NCBI GenBank assembly: GCA_964543905.1
Contig: CAZIZO010000006.1
Location: 124,001-188,000, forward strand
Length of the DNA stretch: 64,000 nucleotides
Direction: 5' to 3'
Source of the DNA: GCA-016699835 sp964543905
GTDB lineage: Bacteria; Planctomycetota; Phycisphaerae; Phycisphaerales; UBA1924
In this document: positions 47,463 through 56,800 of the stretch, one piece after another
Layout of the letters: each line of letters opens with the position of its first letter
How positions within the stretch are numbered: the first letter of the stretch is position 1
The notes under the pieces: generated by a model
The model's input: the letters and a program-made list of their open reading frames with translations, nothing else
Told to the model about the DNA's origin: nothing
Databases searched by the model: none
Made by a program: the position numbers and the translations under genes

Positions 47463-48352
47463 ACCACACCTTCCTTCTTCGCCGTGTGCGCTGTCCCACC
47501 CGACAGGACCTCGAAGTCCTCCACCGCGATCTTCGCCTCCGCCAGCACACGGAACGGTGCCGCCTTCTGCGCCGCCGGCACCGGCACCAGCACGCCCACC
47601 CCGTTCAAGTGAGCCTCAAACCCGCTGGACCGCAGAAGATCAAACGCCCTCCCCCGCACCGGCATCGCAATATGCAGATGCAACGTTGTGCATAGACCAA
47701 GATGCCCCGCAAAGTCCTCGCCCGCGACGCTCGCCGTCATCCGCCCCTTCTCGAGCACCACGACTCTCTTCGCAAGTGTGGTCACTTCCTCCAATCGATG
47801 CGATGCAAACAGCAGCGTTCGGCCACCCTTGGCGAGCCTCCTCAGGAGACCCACAAACTCCTCACGCCCGCACGCGTCCAGGCTCGCCGTCACCTCGTCC
47901 AGCATCAGGATCGGTGGATCACCCAGGAGCGCGATCGCGAGCGCCAGGCGCTGCTTCATCCCGCCCGACAGGTCGCGAATCCGCTTTCCCTCATGACCGA
48001 CCAGCCCCACGCGCTCCAAGGTTGCGCGCGTGTCCACGCGCCGTTCCCCCTTGAGCCTCGCAAAGTACGCGACCGCCTCGTCCACGTGCAACTCGTCGTA
48101 GAAGCCCAGTTCCTGCGGCACGTATCCGATCAACCTCCTCGCACGCTTTCCATCTCGACGGGCATCAATCCCCCCCACCCGGATCGTGCCTTCATAGGAC
48201 ACCAGGCCCAGGACGCAGCGGATCAGTGTGGTCTTCCCCGCTCCATTCGTGCCCCACAGCGCGACCGCCCCTCCCTGTTCGAGATCGAGGGACACGCGGT
48301 CCACCGCCACCGACTTCCCGAACCGCTTCGTCACCGACTGGATCGTGATCAT
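47459..48352 (-). CDS. nosF: NosF, ABC transporter ATPase
   Basis: A 297-residue ABC ATPase with Walker A GTNGAGKTT, Q-loop VPQELGFY, signature LSGGMKQR and Walker B ILMLDEVTASLD. It couples ATP use to NosD/NosY function in CuZ assembly. Starts overlap the nosD stop in ATGA. A C-terminal extension of about 85 residues resembles those of other NosF proteins. Confidence 0.92.
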   Translation of the reverse strand: MITIQSVTKRFGKSVAVDRVSLDLEQGGAVALWGTNGAGKTTLIRCVLGLVSYEGTIRVGGIDARRDGKRARRLIGYVPQELGFYDELHVDEAVAYFARLKGERRVDTRATLERVGLVGHEGKRIRDLSGGMKQRLALAIALLGDPPILMLDEVTASLDACGREEFVGLLRRLAKGGRTLLFASHRLEEVTTLAKRVVVLEKGRMTASVAGEDFAGHLGLCTTLHLHIAMPVRGRAFDLLRSSGFEAHLNGVGVLVPVPAAQKAAPFRVLAEAKIAVEDFEVLSGGTAHTAKKEGVV

Positions 48353-49785
48353 GCCGCACCTCCCGCTCGTGCCGTCATCCGCGACCGCGTCAACCCAAGC
48401 CCCACCAGCGCCCCGCCCGACACCATCAAGGCCACGCCCGCAAGGCCCAAGCGTCCTCCCGACTCGGGCACACGCTCCAGGCCCTCGACCGGGAACGCCC
48501 GCATCCTTGGAACCTCGTCCACAAACTTCGCCTCGGGCCTCGTCGCGGGAATTGCTTTTCCGACAAACTCGATCGCCTGCTGCGTTGGGCTGTAGAGCAG
48601 CAGCCGCAGTTTCGGCTCGCGGTCCATCAGGTTCTCGAACAGCGTCTCCGATTCGTGGACAAAGTCGCCCACGCCGTCGCCATTCAGGTCGTATCCCACG
48701 TAGTCCGACCAGTAGTTGCCCTCTTCACCTTTCCAGAACGCGTTGCCCTTGAGGGGCCCGCGCCCTCCCACGCTGATCTGTTCGAGATTATCAATGAAGT
48801 TGTTGCCCACGATCTCGTTGCCGCGCACCGCCGGCAGGAACGTCATCGCGATGTCGTTGTACGCCAGCGTGTTCCGCACAAACTCGCCCGGCTTCGACGT
48901 GCCGAACGGCGAGCCATCCAAGTAGACTCCAACTCGATTGCTCGTGATGACGTTCTTGGAGACGGTGAACCGGTCCGTCTCCTTGAGCCCAAGCCCATAC
49001 CCGCTTGGCCCGCGGTTTTTCTGCAGGCGGTTGCCCCGAATCACCACATCCTTCGAGTACATCACGTACACGCCCACCGAGTTCTCCCGCAGCGTGTTGT
49101 TCTCGATCACCACGTTGTCGGAGTACATGAGGTGGAGCCCATACCGCGAGCGCTCGACGACGTTGTTCCTCGCCACGATGCCCGTGGAGTACCACAAGAC
49201 CGCGTCGCGACCATCGTGCACCACGTTCCCATCGAGCAGCGCCCGATCCGAGCGCCACAGGCGAATGCCGTCGCCGCGCCGGGCGATGTCCAGGGCTTTC
49301 CCGCCCACGCGGTTGTTCCGCAACACGCTGTCCGACGACTCCCTCAGGTCGATCCCAAAGAGAATCGAGTCCAGCCGGTTGTCCTCGATGGTCGCCCGTG
49401 GCGCCACCACGTGGATCGCCGCGTTCTCCGCGTCCAGATCGATCCCGGTGTTGACGATGTTGAATCCCCGGAGCGTCACATCCGGCGCCATGATCTGCAC
49501 AATGTCTCCCATGCCGCCGCCGTCGATCGTCGGCCTCCCCACTCCCACCAGGCGGATCGGCTTGTCGATCACAATGTGCTCACGGTAGACCCCCGCTCCA
49601 ACTTCAATCGTGTCACCGGCCTTCGACGCCGCGATCCTCCGCCCGATCTCGCCCGTGTTGACCTGCTCGCTCGTGAGCGACGCATGCCCTGTGATCTTGG
49701 GCGGACCATCCATTGTCTGGCCGGGCGATCGCCACGCCACCAGCATCCCCGCGATCATCGAGATGAGTACGTACCAAGGTCGCAT
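48349..49785 (-). CDS. nosD: NosD, periplasmic copper-site assembly protein
   Basis: A 478-residue right-handed beta-helix protein with repeated Asn-rich turns (IEDNRLDSILFGIDL, IENNTLRENSVGVYV, IRGNRLQKNRGPSGY). There is an N-terminal signal peptide and a C-terminal membrane helix. It binds NosF and NosY and helps load N2O reductase. The ATG at 49785 has AGGGG at good spacing; the ATG two codons upstream is an alternative. Confidence 0.9.
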   Translation of the reverse strand: MRPWYVLISMIAGMLVAWRSPGQTMDGPPKITGHASLTSEQVNTGEIGRRIAASKAGDTIEVGAGVYREHIVIDKPIRLVGVGRPTIDGGGMGDIVQIMAPDVTLRGFNIVNTGIDLDAENAAIHVVAPRATIEDNRLDSILFGIDLRESSDSVLRNNRVGGKALDIARRGDGIRLWRSDRALLDGNVVHDGRDAVLWYSTGIVARNNVVERSRYGLHLMYSDNVVIENNTLRENSVGVYVMYSKDVVIRGNRLQKNRGPSGYGLGLKETDRFTVSKNVITSNRVGVYLDGSPFGTSKPGEFVRNTLAYNDIAMTFLPAVRGNEIVGNNFIDNLEQISVGGRGPLKGNAFWKGEEGNYWSDYVGYDLNGDGVGDFVHESETLFENLMDREPKLRLLLYSPTQQAIEFVGKAIPATRPEAKFVDEVPRMRAFPVEGLERVPESGGRLGLAGVALMVSGGALVGLGLTRSRMTARAGGAA

Positions 49786-49841
49786 GTCCATCCCCTGTCC
49801 AACGCCCGCGATCCCTCGATCCGTCGCCACCCACGGGCTTG

Positions 49842-50528
49842 CTACGCCGCACGCGCCGCCGACTCTCCACCCATCACCTGCGCCGCCCGCTCCGCGAGCG
49901 GCTTGTACGCCCGGCGATGGAAATAGAACCCGATGATCGTCACGACCGAACAGGCGATCGCCAGGTGCAACCCCGTTCCCATCTCCGCGATCGTCTTGAA
50001 CTGCCCGATCCCACCCTCGCCGAGCACCGTCGGCGTGAAGGGCTTCACCGACGAGGACAGCGGCGCCGACGGGTCCAGCCCCTGCCCGAACTTCTTCATC
50101 CAGAAGTGCAAGTCCACGAGAAACCCCGCCGGAAACAAGATCGCGGGCACGGCCAGCGCCACCGCCCATCGGCTGTGCACGAACATCGCCCCCTCCACCA
50201 ACAGGAACATCGCCACCACCGCCCACACCGCGATCGCCTTCTCGAACTTCGCCGCCTCCTCCAGCGGCTTCATCCCGATGTAATGGTTCAGCCCGTTGAT
50301 CTCCTTCACGTCCCCCTGCAGCGTGTTGACGTACGCCGTCAGATACAACCCGTCCGGATACTGCGGCGCCACCAACTCCATGTGCCAGTACGGCAAGAAC
50401 ACCGACAGGATCAGCAGCACCCGCGCGATCGACAGCATCACCGTCGGCATCGCGTATCGCATCGGGTGCAGCGCCAACTCCTCCGGCGTCACACGGGGAC
50501 CAACGATCGTTCGCAGGAATCCAGCCAT
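49842..50528 (-). CDS. Clade II nos cluster membrane protein (NosB-like candidate)
   Basis: A 228-residue membrane protein with four to five helices (about 23-41, 95-115, 118-138, 180-205) and periplasmic loops holding GLNHYIGMKPLEE and HFWMKKFGQG. It sits between nosZ and nosD, where clade II operons usually encode NosB, a membrane protein of unknown function. I cannot confirm homology by eye. GGAGGAG precedes the ATG at 50528. Confidence 0.65.
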   Translation of the reverse strand: MAGFLRTIVGPRVTPEELALHPMRYAMPTVMLSIARVLLILSVFLPYWHMELVAPQYPDGLYLTAYVNTLQGDVKEINGLNHYIGMKPLEEAAKFEKAIAVWAVVAMFLLVEGAMFVHSRWAVALAVPAILFPAGFLVDLHFWMKKFGQGLDPSAPLSSSVKPFTPTVLGEGGIGQFKTIAEMGTGLHLAIACSVVTIIGFYFHRRAYKPLAERAAQVMGGESAARAA

Positions 50529-50620
50529 GTCGATACTCCTCCATCTCAACGATGGTGATCGGTTCGTGTTCAAGAACGAATGCCCTCGCGACGTTCTCAC
50601 GCCGCGAGGAACCTCAGCCC

Positions 50621-52705
50621 TTACTTCTTCTCATCCGCCACGCCCACCTTCGTGCCCGCGGGCTTGATGTGCAAGTAGCCCATCATCTCCAGGTGCAGCG
50701 CCGAGCAGAACTCCGTGCAATAGAACGGATACGTGCCCGCCTTGTCCGCCTTGAACTGGAACTCCGCAAACTCGCCCGGCTCCAGGCTCAGGTTCACGTT
50801 GTACCCGCCGATGCAGAACCCGTGCGTCGCGTCCTGCGCGCTCTCCATCGCCACGATCCGCCACGTCACCTCGTCCCCTTCCTCGATCTCCACATGCTCC
50901 GGCGCGAAGTGGCTCCGGATCGCCGTCATGTTCACCGTCACCTTCTTCCCATCTCGCACCACGCCCTCTTTCCCCTTCTGCGGCGAGCGTGGGTCCAGCG
51001 ATTGCGTGTGCGGATTCCACCCAATCTCCGGGTACACCGTGTACGGCCGCAACTTGTCCGCCTTGATCATCTGGCAGTAGTGCGGCTCGCCAACCCCGAT
51101 CGGGCTGTCATACAGCACCGGCATCGTCGTCCCGCCCGTCGCGATGTCCACCAACTGGAAGTTCTGAGGAAGCAGCGGCCCCGTCGGATAGAACCGGTCC
51201 ACCGACCACTTGTTCATCGCGATCAAGTACCGCCCGTCCGGCGACACCGTGTCGCCTTCCGCCGCACACAGGTGCCCGATGTTGTACTGCACGCTCGTCT
51301 TCGTGATCAGTTTCCAAGGCTGCTCCCCGTGCGACTTCGCGTACTCACCGCCCAGGCTCCACCGCGCCACCGCCGAGTCCAGGAACAACGACGTGTACGC
51401 ATACCCCTTGTCGTCAAACTGGGTGTGCAACGGCCCGAGCCCCAACTCCACCTGCGCCTCCTTCACCGCGTCAAAGTTCAGGATCGGGACGCCATACTCG
51501 TCCGTCCCCGAGTACGCCTTGTCCGCGATCGCCTTCTTCACCTTGTCGATGCTGTACACCGTCACGTGCGGGTCCAACTTCCCCGCCACCACCATGTACT
51601 GCCCGTTCGGCGAAACGTCCACGCCGTGCGGACTCTTCGGCTCCGGCGTGAAATACAACACACCCTCCGCAACGCTCGTCGCGATCTTCAGCACCGGGAA
51701 GCCGTTGATCATCTCCGCCTTCCCCGCCTTGAACGCCGCTTCCGCCTTCTTCCAGTCGATGATGTGCAGGTAGTCCATATCGCGGGCGCTCGCGCCGGCC
51801 TCAAACGGAGGCTTGCCTCGCTCGATCCCACCCGTCGCCATCTCCGAGTTGAACGAGTTGATGAACACATATCCATCGCTCGCCCGTTTCCCCGCGTCCG
51901 CAAGGTCTTGCCAATAGGGTGGCAGTTCGAGCGCAAACGACTTGCTCTCGTCCACACGCCCCTTCGCGCGATCAAACTTCCAGAACGTCACCATCCCGCG
52001 ATATGACTTCTTGTAATCCTCGGGCGTCGCATACCCATACCCCAACACCGTCGCGTACTGCCCGCCCTCCACGACATAGTCCGTGTCCGGCGTCACAAAC
52101 GCCGCGCCGTGATCGCTCACCGTCAGCGGGTTCTTCACGATCTGCTTCGTCTCAAAGTCCCGCAGATCGATCACCGCCAGTCGCGCGTTCCCCTTGTCGC
52201 CGATGAACAGGAACTGACCGTCGTAGTCGCCCTTCGTTTCCGAGAGCGCCGGGTGGTGCGTGTCGCCCCACTCCACGCTCTTCCCGTTGATCTTGAGCAT
52301 CTCGCGAACATGGTCGTGCTCGCCCGCGAATCCGTAGCCCTGCCACGACTCCGGCGTGAACACCGAGATCGAGCGCAGCAGCCGCATCGACGGCACGCCG
52401 ATCACGAACACCTGCCCGCTCTGCCCACCCGACGAGAACAGCAGATACTCGTCGTGCCGACCGCTCGGCGTGTACGTCTTCGCCGCCGCCACCAGGTCGT
52501 TCACGTTCAACTTGCGATCGTTCGCGATCTTCGTCAGTTCCCCGACCTGCGCCGGGCTCAACTCGATCGGCTTCGCCTCTTCCGCTTTCTTCCGCCGACG
52601 CGTCTCTTGCGCATTCGCGTCCGACACCACCATCGACATCACGAGCCCCGCGGCCAGCATCGCCGCGAGTCCCCGGCTCATCCAACTTTTCTTCTCTGGT
52701 CTCAT
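50621..52705 (-). CDS. nosZ: Nitrous oxide reductase, clade II (Sec-exported)
   Basis: A 694-residue copper enzyme that reduces N2O to N2 in the periplasm. The signal peptide (1-32, ending ANA) has no twin arginine before the hydrophobic stretch, as in the Sec-exported clade II enzymes. The beta-propeller CuZ domain has the His pair in GDTHHPALSE (H150, H151). The C-terminal cupredoxin has the CuA ligands C663, C667, H671, M674 (CTEFCSALHLEM) and an upstream HGFCIGGYN. All ligands appear present. Followed by the membrane protein, nosD, nosF, nosY and nosL. Confidence 0.97.
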   Translation of the reverse strand: MRPEKKSWMSRGLAAMLAAGLVMSMVVSDANAQETRRRKKAEEAKPIELSPAQVGELTKIANDRKLNVNDLVAAAKTYTPSGRHDEYLLFSSGGQSGQVFVIGVPSMRLLRSISVFTPESWQGYGFAGEHDHVREMLKINGKSVEWGDTHHPALSETKGDYDGQFLFIGDKGNARLAVIDLRDFETKQIVKNPLTVSDHGAAFVTPDTDYVVEGGQYATVLGYGYATPEDYKKSYRGMVTFWKFDRAKGRVDESKSFALELPPYWQDLADAGKRASDGYVFINSFNSEMATGGIERGKPPFEAGASARDMDYLHIIDWKKAEAAFKAGKAEMINGFPVLKIATSVAEGVLYFTPEPKSPHGVDVSPNGQYMVVAGKLDPHVTVYSIDKVKKAIADKAYSGTDEYGVPILNFDAVKEAQVELGLGPLHTQFDDKGYAYTSLFLDSAVARWSLGGEYAKSHGEQPWKLITKTSVQYNIGHLCAAEGDTVSPDGRYLIAMNKWSVDRFYPTGPLLPQNFQLVDIATGGTTMPVLYDSPIGVGEPHYCQMIKADKLRPYTVYPEIGWNPHTQSLDPRSPQKGKEGVVRDGKKVTVNMTAIRSHFAPEHVEIEEGDEVTWRIVAMESAQDATHGFCIGGYNVNLSLEPGEFAEFQFKADKAGTYPFYCTEFCSALHLEMMGYLHIKPAGTKVGVADEKK

Positions 52706-52774
52706 GGATGCACTCCTAGGGTGCGTGCTCTACGGAACCCGCGTACGACGCGAAGTCCCACGAGCAATACACGG

Positions 52775-53728
52775 TCATGGCTTGCCTGGCCCTTGCAACG
52801 TCCGCACATACGCGATCACGTCCAAGAGGTCGTCGTCCGTCAACGCCGGGTTTCCACCCCTCGCCGGCATGCCCACCCCCGTCGTGTTCTTCGGATCGCC
52901 CGGGTCACGCCCGCGCTTGATGAAGGCCAGCAGCGCGTCATCGTCCAGGCTCTTGACAAACTCGTTCTTCGCGAGCGCCTTCCCGTTGCCCTGGATTCCC
53001 ACGCCGTCCTTCCCATGGCAGGCGATGCACGTCGACGCGTACACCTTGCTCCCATGCGCGATGTACTCGGCCAACTCCGCGTCGCCTCCCGCCGCCGACA
53101 ACGCCTTCGCCTTATCCTCCTCCGTCACCGCCGCCACGACCGGCGCCTTCGCCTCCGGCAACGCCGGCATCCGCCTCGGGTCTTGCAGCCCACGCACAAA
53201 GTACACGATGCGGCCAATGTCCTCACTCGTCAGGTCCGCGCGACCTCCCTTGGGCAACATCGGCACCTTCGTCGTGTTCTCCGGGTCGTTCGCCGGACGT
53301 CCCGTCTCGATGAACTTGATCAGTTCCGAGTCATCCAATGACGCGACGAACCAACTCCTTGTCAGGTCCTTGCCCAACCCAGGCACGCCCGTGCCGTCGG
53401 CCTTGTGACACGCCGCGCACGCGCCCACAAAGAGGTCCCTGCCGTGCGCCGCACGCCCGACCTCCAGCATCGGGCCCGGCGCCGCCGCCAGCAGCCGATC
53501 GTGCGCCCCGCGCCGCTCCGCCGTCTTCGCACGCGCCTGCTCTTTCGCGGACCACTGCGAATACACCCGTTGACCGCCGATCCCAAGAAATGGAATCACG
53601 ATCCCGAGCCCCACGCCCACCGCCGCCAGGAACTGCCGGCCCCCGCTGAGCGACTTCGTCCCGTTCCGACTCTTCGCCTGCCCTGCCGTTCCAAGTTGCA
53701 CCCGCGTTCCTCCGGTCATCGCGCTCAT
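52775..53728 (-). CDS. Diheme cytochrome c of the nos operon
   Basis: A 317-residue membrane-anchored or exported protein with one N-terminal hydrophobic segment (about 33-52) and two cytochrome c domains: CAACH (C104, C107, H108) and CIACH (C234, C237, H238). It precedes nosZ and very likely passes electrons from the quinol pool to it, comparable to NosC proteins of clade II clusters. GGAGG precedes the ATG at 53728, with a second ATG three codons later. Confidence 0.88.
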   Translation of the reverse strand: MSAMTGGTRVQLGTAGQAKSRNGTKSLSGGRQFLAAVGVGLGIVIPFLGIGGQRVYSQWSAKEQARAKTAERRGAHDRLLAAAPGPMLEVGRAAHGRDLFVGACAACHKADGTGVPGLGKDLTRSWFVASLDDSELIKFIETGRPANDPENTTKVPMLPKGGRADLTSEDIGRIVYFVRGLQDPRRMPALPEAKAPVVAAVTEEDKAKALSAAGGDAELAEYIAHGSKVYASTCIACHGKDGVGIQGNGKALAKNEFVKSLDDDALLAFIKRGRDPGDPKNTTGVGMPARGGNPALTDDDLLDVIAYVRTLQGPGKP

Positions 53729-53754
53729 GTCATCCTCCTGCCCTGTTCCCGTAG

Positions 53755-53778
53755 TTGATATATGGAGTTTTCTATCAA
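53755..53778. promoter_or_regulatory. Operator-like dyad at the nos promoter
   Basis: TTGATA (53755-53760) and TATCAA (53773-53778) form an inverted repeat across 12 nt. The site overlaps the last bases of the -10 box and the expected transcription start, a classical position for a repressor. The adjacent Rrf2 protein is the likely ligand. Confidence 0.45.
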
Positions 53779-53804
53779 TATATCCTTTATCGTGCGATCG
53801 TCAA
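53777..53804 (-). promoter_or_regulatory. Promoter of the nos operon
   Basis: On the minus strand TTGACG (53804-53799) and TATATT (53782-53777) are 16 nt apart, within an AT-rich island between rrf2 and the cytochrome gene. Confidence 0.6.
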
Positions 53805-53886
53805 CCTCAATGCCTAGAAAAAGATGTTTTTATCGTTTATTTTTACCCGCCCCCAGGCTCTCACACCGCGAGTAGGTCTTTGTTCG

Positions 53887-54390
53887 TTATTTTCGAGGGC
53901 CATCTCCTCCAGTACCACGGCCCTTCACGGCCTTTCCCTTGACGGTCGGCATGAACCCATCGCTCGACTGCAGCGGGAATGCGCAGGCGGCGCTCTCCTT
54001 CCGATCGATCATCGCCAGGATGGTCGTCTCGGCCAGCGTCTTCTCCACCATCGCGATCGCGTCGTCCAGCCGACGGTGCAGCCGACAGAGGTTCGTACCA
54101 TGCGACGGTATTCCCAGGGGGCACGTCTTGATCCGCTGAATGGGGTCCACCGCGTTGATGACCGCCAGCACGCTCAGCGTTTCCGCCGGTATGGCCAGCG
54201 AAAACCCGCCATTCGGGCCACGCTGCGAGTTCACCACCCCGGCCTGAGCCAAGTCCTTCAACACCTTGGACAAGTATCCTGCGGGGACTTTCGTATGCTC
54301 CGCGATCGTCTGCGAACTCGAAAGCCCCTCTCGTTGAGTCGCCAGGTACGCCACAGCCCGCAACGCATACTCCGCCGTGCTCGAGAACAT
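53887..54390 (-). CDS. Rrf2-family regulator upstream of the nos operon (NsrR-like)
   Basis: A 167-residue winged-helix regulator. It has the typical start FSSTAEYALRAVAYLA and RGPNGGFSLA in the wing. Three cysteines follow (C90 in KTCPLG, C102 in NLCRLHRRLDD, C136), which can bind an Fe-S cluster. This CPLG..LCxLHRRLDD subset is common beside respiratory and NO-related genes. It is directly upstream of the nos promoter and dyad and probably represses the operon until NO, N2O or low oxygen is sensed, as in the NsrR model. The tail is basic and Gly-rich. Confidence 0.87.
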   Translation of the reverse strand: MFSSTAEYALRAVAYLATQREGLSSSQTIAEHTKVPAGYLSKVLKDLAQAGVVNSQRGPNGGFSLAIPAETLSVLAVINAVDPIQRIKTCPLGIPSHGTNLCRLHRRLDDAIAMVEKTLAETTILAMIDRKESAACAFPLQSSDGFMPTVKGKAVKGRGTGGDGPRK

Positions 54391-54786
54391 CCAGCCCCTT
54401 TCCGCGTGTACCCACTATTCCTATCCAGATATTTGCCTATCAGAGGCCGCGATCCAGTATCGCCTTCTCAAATTCTCTCGATAATGCCACACCCCCACGC
54501 CACCCTCACACGCCCCCAAACCGAAGTTCCGAAGTCGGCCCTGCCCCAGGTTGGCTTCACAGCCGGTCGGTCCTATCATCCTTGGTCGGATTCTGGGTCG
54601 GAAATCCGATCGCGTCCCATGCTCTTTGTTCGGGACCGTTTCCATTCGCTCCTCGCGCGGTGGTCGGCGGCATCGCCGACAACCTCGCACTCGAAGCGCC
54701 CTTGTGCGGCGAGATGAGTCTACGGCGTCGTTCGCCTAGGCTCTCTCGACCCTCACGCCGCCGGTGTCGCTGCAAAGGACTCTGTC
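54391..54786. other. Gene-free divergent region between rrf2 and rpsB
   Basis: 396 bases with no credible gene. On the minus strand, upstream of rrf2, it holds TGATAG-type elements (in 54430-54460) that resemble the arm of the nos dyad. No clear rpsB promoter or S2-binding leader could be identified by eye. Confidence 0.5.
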
Positions 54787-55629
54787 ATGGCCAACACCCT
54801 CGTCCAAGACCTGATCGAAGCCGGCATCCACTTCGGACAGCGCTCCGCCGCTTGGAATCCCAAGATGGGTCCGTACATCTACGGCAAGCGGAACGGCATC
54901 CACATCATCGACATCAAGGAGACCATCAAGGGCCTCCTCCTCGCGAAGCGATTCCTGGCCAAGTGCGTCGCGGAAGGCAAGGATGTCTGCTTCGTCGGCA
55001 CCAAGCGCCAGGCCAAGAGCGTCCTCGAAGCCCGCATCCCCGACGTCAAGATGCACTTCGTCACCCACCGCTGGCTGGGTGGGACGCTGACGAACTTCCG
55101 CACGATCCGCAGCCGCCTCAAGCGCCTCGACGAACTCGAAGGGATCCAGGCCAACAGCGGCTCGTTCGCCAAGTTCTCGAAGAAGATGGAGAGCCAACTC
55201 AAGCGTGAGCAGAAGAAGATCTCGCGCAACCTCGAGGGCATCCGCCACATGGAAAAGTTGCCGGGCGCGCTCGTCGTCATCGACGTCAAGCACGAGATGA
55301 CCGCGCTGAAGGAGGCCCGCAAGTTGGGGATCCCGACGATCGCCCTCATCGATACCGACGGGGACACCGAACTCGTGGACATCCCGATCCCGGGCAACGA
55401 CGATTCGATGCGATCCATCGACGTCGTCGTTCGCGAACTTTGCCTCGCCATCGCCGAGGGCAAGCAGCAGCGCGACCTGACGCAGCAGGCCTCGGGCGCC
55501 CCCACGGCGGGCTCCGAAGCCGGACCAGCGGGCGCTCCGGGCGATGCGGGTCAGCCGCGTCGAAGCCGCCGTTCACAGTTCAAGGCGGACGGCGCGGGCG
55601 AGGCGACACCGGCCGGCGCGGCGGGCTGA
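54787..55629 (+). CDS. rpsB: 30S ribosomal protein S2
   Basis: A 280-residue ribosomal protein with S2 motifs at the start (DLIEAGIHFGQRSAAWNPKM), the mid region HRWLGGTLTNFRTI and a C-terminal region VDIPIPGNDDSMRSI. A tail of about 45 residues is rich in Ala/Gly/Pro and is not conserved. Followed by tsf after 122 nt, the standard rpsB-tsf order. Confidence 0.97.
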   Translation: MANTLVQDLIEAGIHFGQRSAAWNPKMGPYIYGKRNGIHIIDIKETIKGLLLAKRFLAKCVAEGKDVCFVGTKRQAKSVLEARIPDVKMHFVTHRWLGGTLTNFRTIRSRLKRLDELEGIQANSGSFAKFSKKMESQLKREQKKISRNLEGIRHMEKLPGALVVIDVKHEMTALKEARKLGIPTIALIDTDGDTELVDIPIPGNDDSMRSIDVVVRELCLAIAEGKQQRDLTQQASGAPTAGSEAGPAGAPGDAGQPRRSRRSQFKADGAGEATPAGAAG

Positions 55630-55751
55630 ACGCAGGGTCCGACCGCGGGTCGGTGAGCATCTCGAAACGAGCAACTTCAACCGCATGATTTGCGGCACAC
55701 GCGCAGTCCCCCGACACTCGTCGCCGACTCGCCGCCGCTGGAGACCTGAAG

Positions 55752-56564
55752 ATGGAACTGAACGCGAAAGACGTGATGAACCTCCGCAACAAGACGGGCC
55801 TGCCGATGATGGCCTGCAAGGCCGCCCTGACCGAGGCGAAGGGCGACTTCGAGAAGGCCGAGGACATCCTCCGCAAGCAACTCAAGGGCAAGATGGAGAC
55901 CAAGACCGACCGTGCCGCGGGCGAGGGTCGGATCGCCATCGCCGTCTCGCGTGAAGCGGCGGCCATCGTCGAACTCCGCACCGAGACCGACTTCACGGCG
56001 AAGAACGACAACTTCATCGCCGCCGCCAAGACCTGCGCCCAGGCCGCGCTCGACGCGCACGCGGGCGATGTCCCCGCCACCGACAAGATCAAGAGCATCA
56101 TCGACGGCATCCGCATCTCCACGGGCGAGAATGCCTCGTTCGCCCGTGGGCACAAACTTGTGCAAGACCCCGGCACGGGAGCGTTCGGGCAGTACGTCCA
56201 CCATGACGGGAAGACGGGCGTCATCGTCCAGGCCGAGGGCTCGATCAGCGACGAGACGCTGCGTCAACTCTGCATGCACGTCACCGCCGCCGTCCCTCGC
56301 CCACAGGGCATCTCGGCGAACGACATCCCCGCGCACATCGTGGAGAAGGAACGGAAGTTCCGCATCGAGCAGGCGATGGAGTCGGGCAAGCCCCAGCAGA
56401 TCGCCGAGAAGATGGTCGAGGGCGGCATGCGCAAGTTCTTCGAGGAGATCGCTCTCCTCGAGCAGCCCTTCGTCATGGACCCCACCAAGAAGGTCAAGGA
56501 CATCGTGGGCGACAAGGCCCGCATCGTCGCCTTCCTGCGGTGGCAGGTCGGCGAGACCGCCTGA
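55752..56564 (+). CDS. tsf: Elongation factor Ts
   Basis: A 270-residue guanine nucleotide exchange factor for EF-Tu. The N-terminal UBA-like domain has NKTGLPMMACKAALTEAKGD; the core contains TDFTAKND (the TDFVA-type motif) and the usual C-terminal dimer region. GGAG precedes the ATG. The terminator behind it closes the rpsB-tsf unit. Confidence 0.97.
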   Translation: MELNAKDVMNLRNKTGLPMMACKAALTEAKGDFEKAEDILRKQLKGKMETKTDRAAGEGRIAIAVSREAAAIVELRTETDFTAKNDNFIAAAKTCAQAALDAHAGDVPATDKIKSIIDGIRISTGENASFARGHKLVQDPGTGAFGQYVHHDGKTGVIVQAEGSISDETLRQLCMHVTAAVPRPQGISANDIPAHIVEKERKFRIEQAMESGKPQQIAEKMVEGGMRKFFEEIALLEQPFVMDPTKKVKDIVGDKARIVAFLRWQVGETA

Positions 56565-56592
56565 TCGTCCGATTCCCAAGCGTGCATCCGCG

Positions 56593-56627
56593 CGGAAGGT
56601 CGGCTCACCGGCCTTCCGTTTTCCTTT
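56593..56627 (+). terminator. Rho-independent terminator after tsf
   Basis: CGGAAGGTCGG (56593-56603) pairs with CCGGCCTTCCG (56608-56618), one G-T pair, loop CTCA, followed by TTTTCCTTT. It begins 28 nt after the tsf stop. Confidence 0.9.
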
Positions 56628-56800
56628 GCATGGTGTCCACACCTCGCCTTCGACGGAGATCCCCCGCGAACTCGGGCATCCCGCGGCGAATGCTCGTGTC
56701 GGCAAGAACCCCATCCTGAGCAGTCAGAAGAGTCGAAGTGCCTGTTCGCCTGGCACACGTCAAGCCGAGCAAGAGCACGTTTGCTCAGCCCCGAGCCGGA

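Noticed and set aside
46024..47550. 508-codon frame extending from nosL through nosY
   Set aside because: Its N-terminal two-thirds are out of frame inside nosY; nosL has its own ATG at 46560 with an ATGA overlap.
52610..52705. Tat signal peptide in NosZ
   Set aside because: The Arg-rich RRRKK lies after the predicted cleavage site, not before the hydrophobic core.
55640..55665. Terminator between rpsB and tsf
   Set aside because: A small GC hairpin (CCGACC and GGTCGG) exists but no T-run follows.
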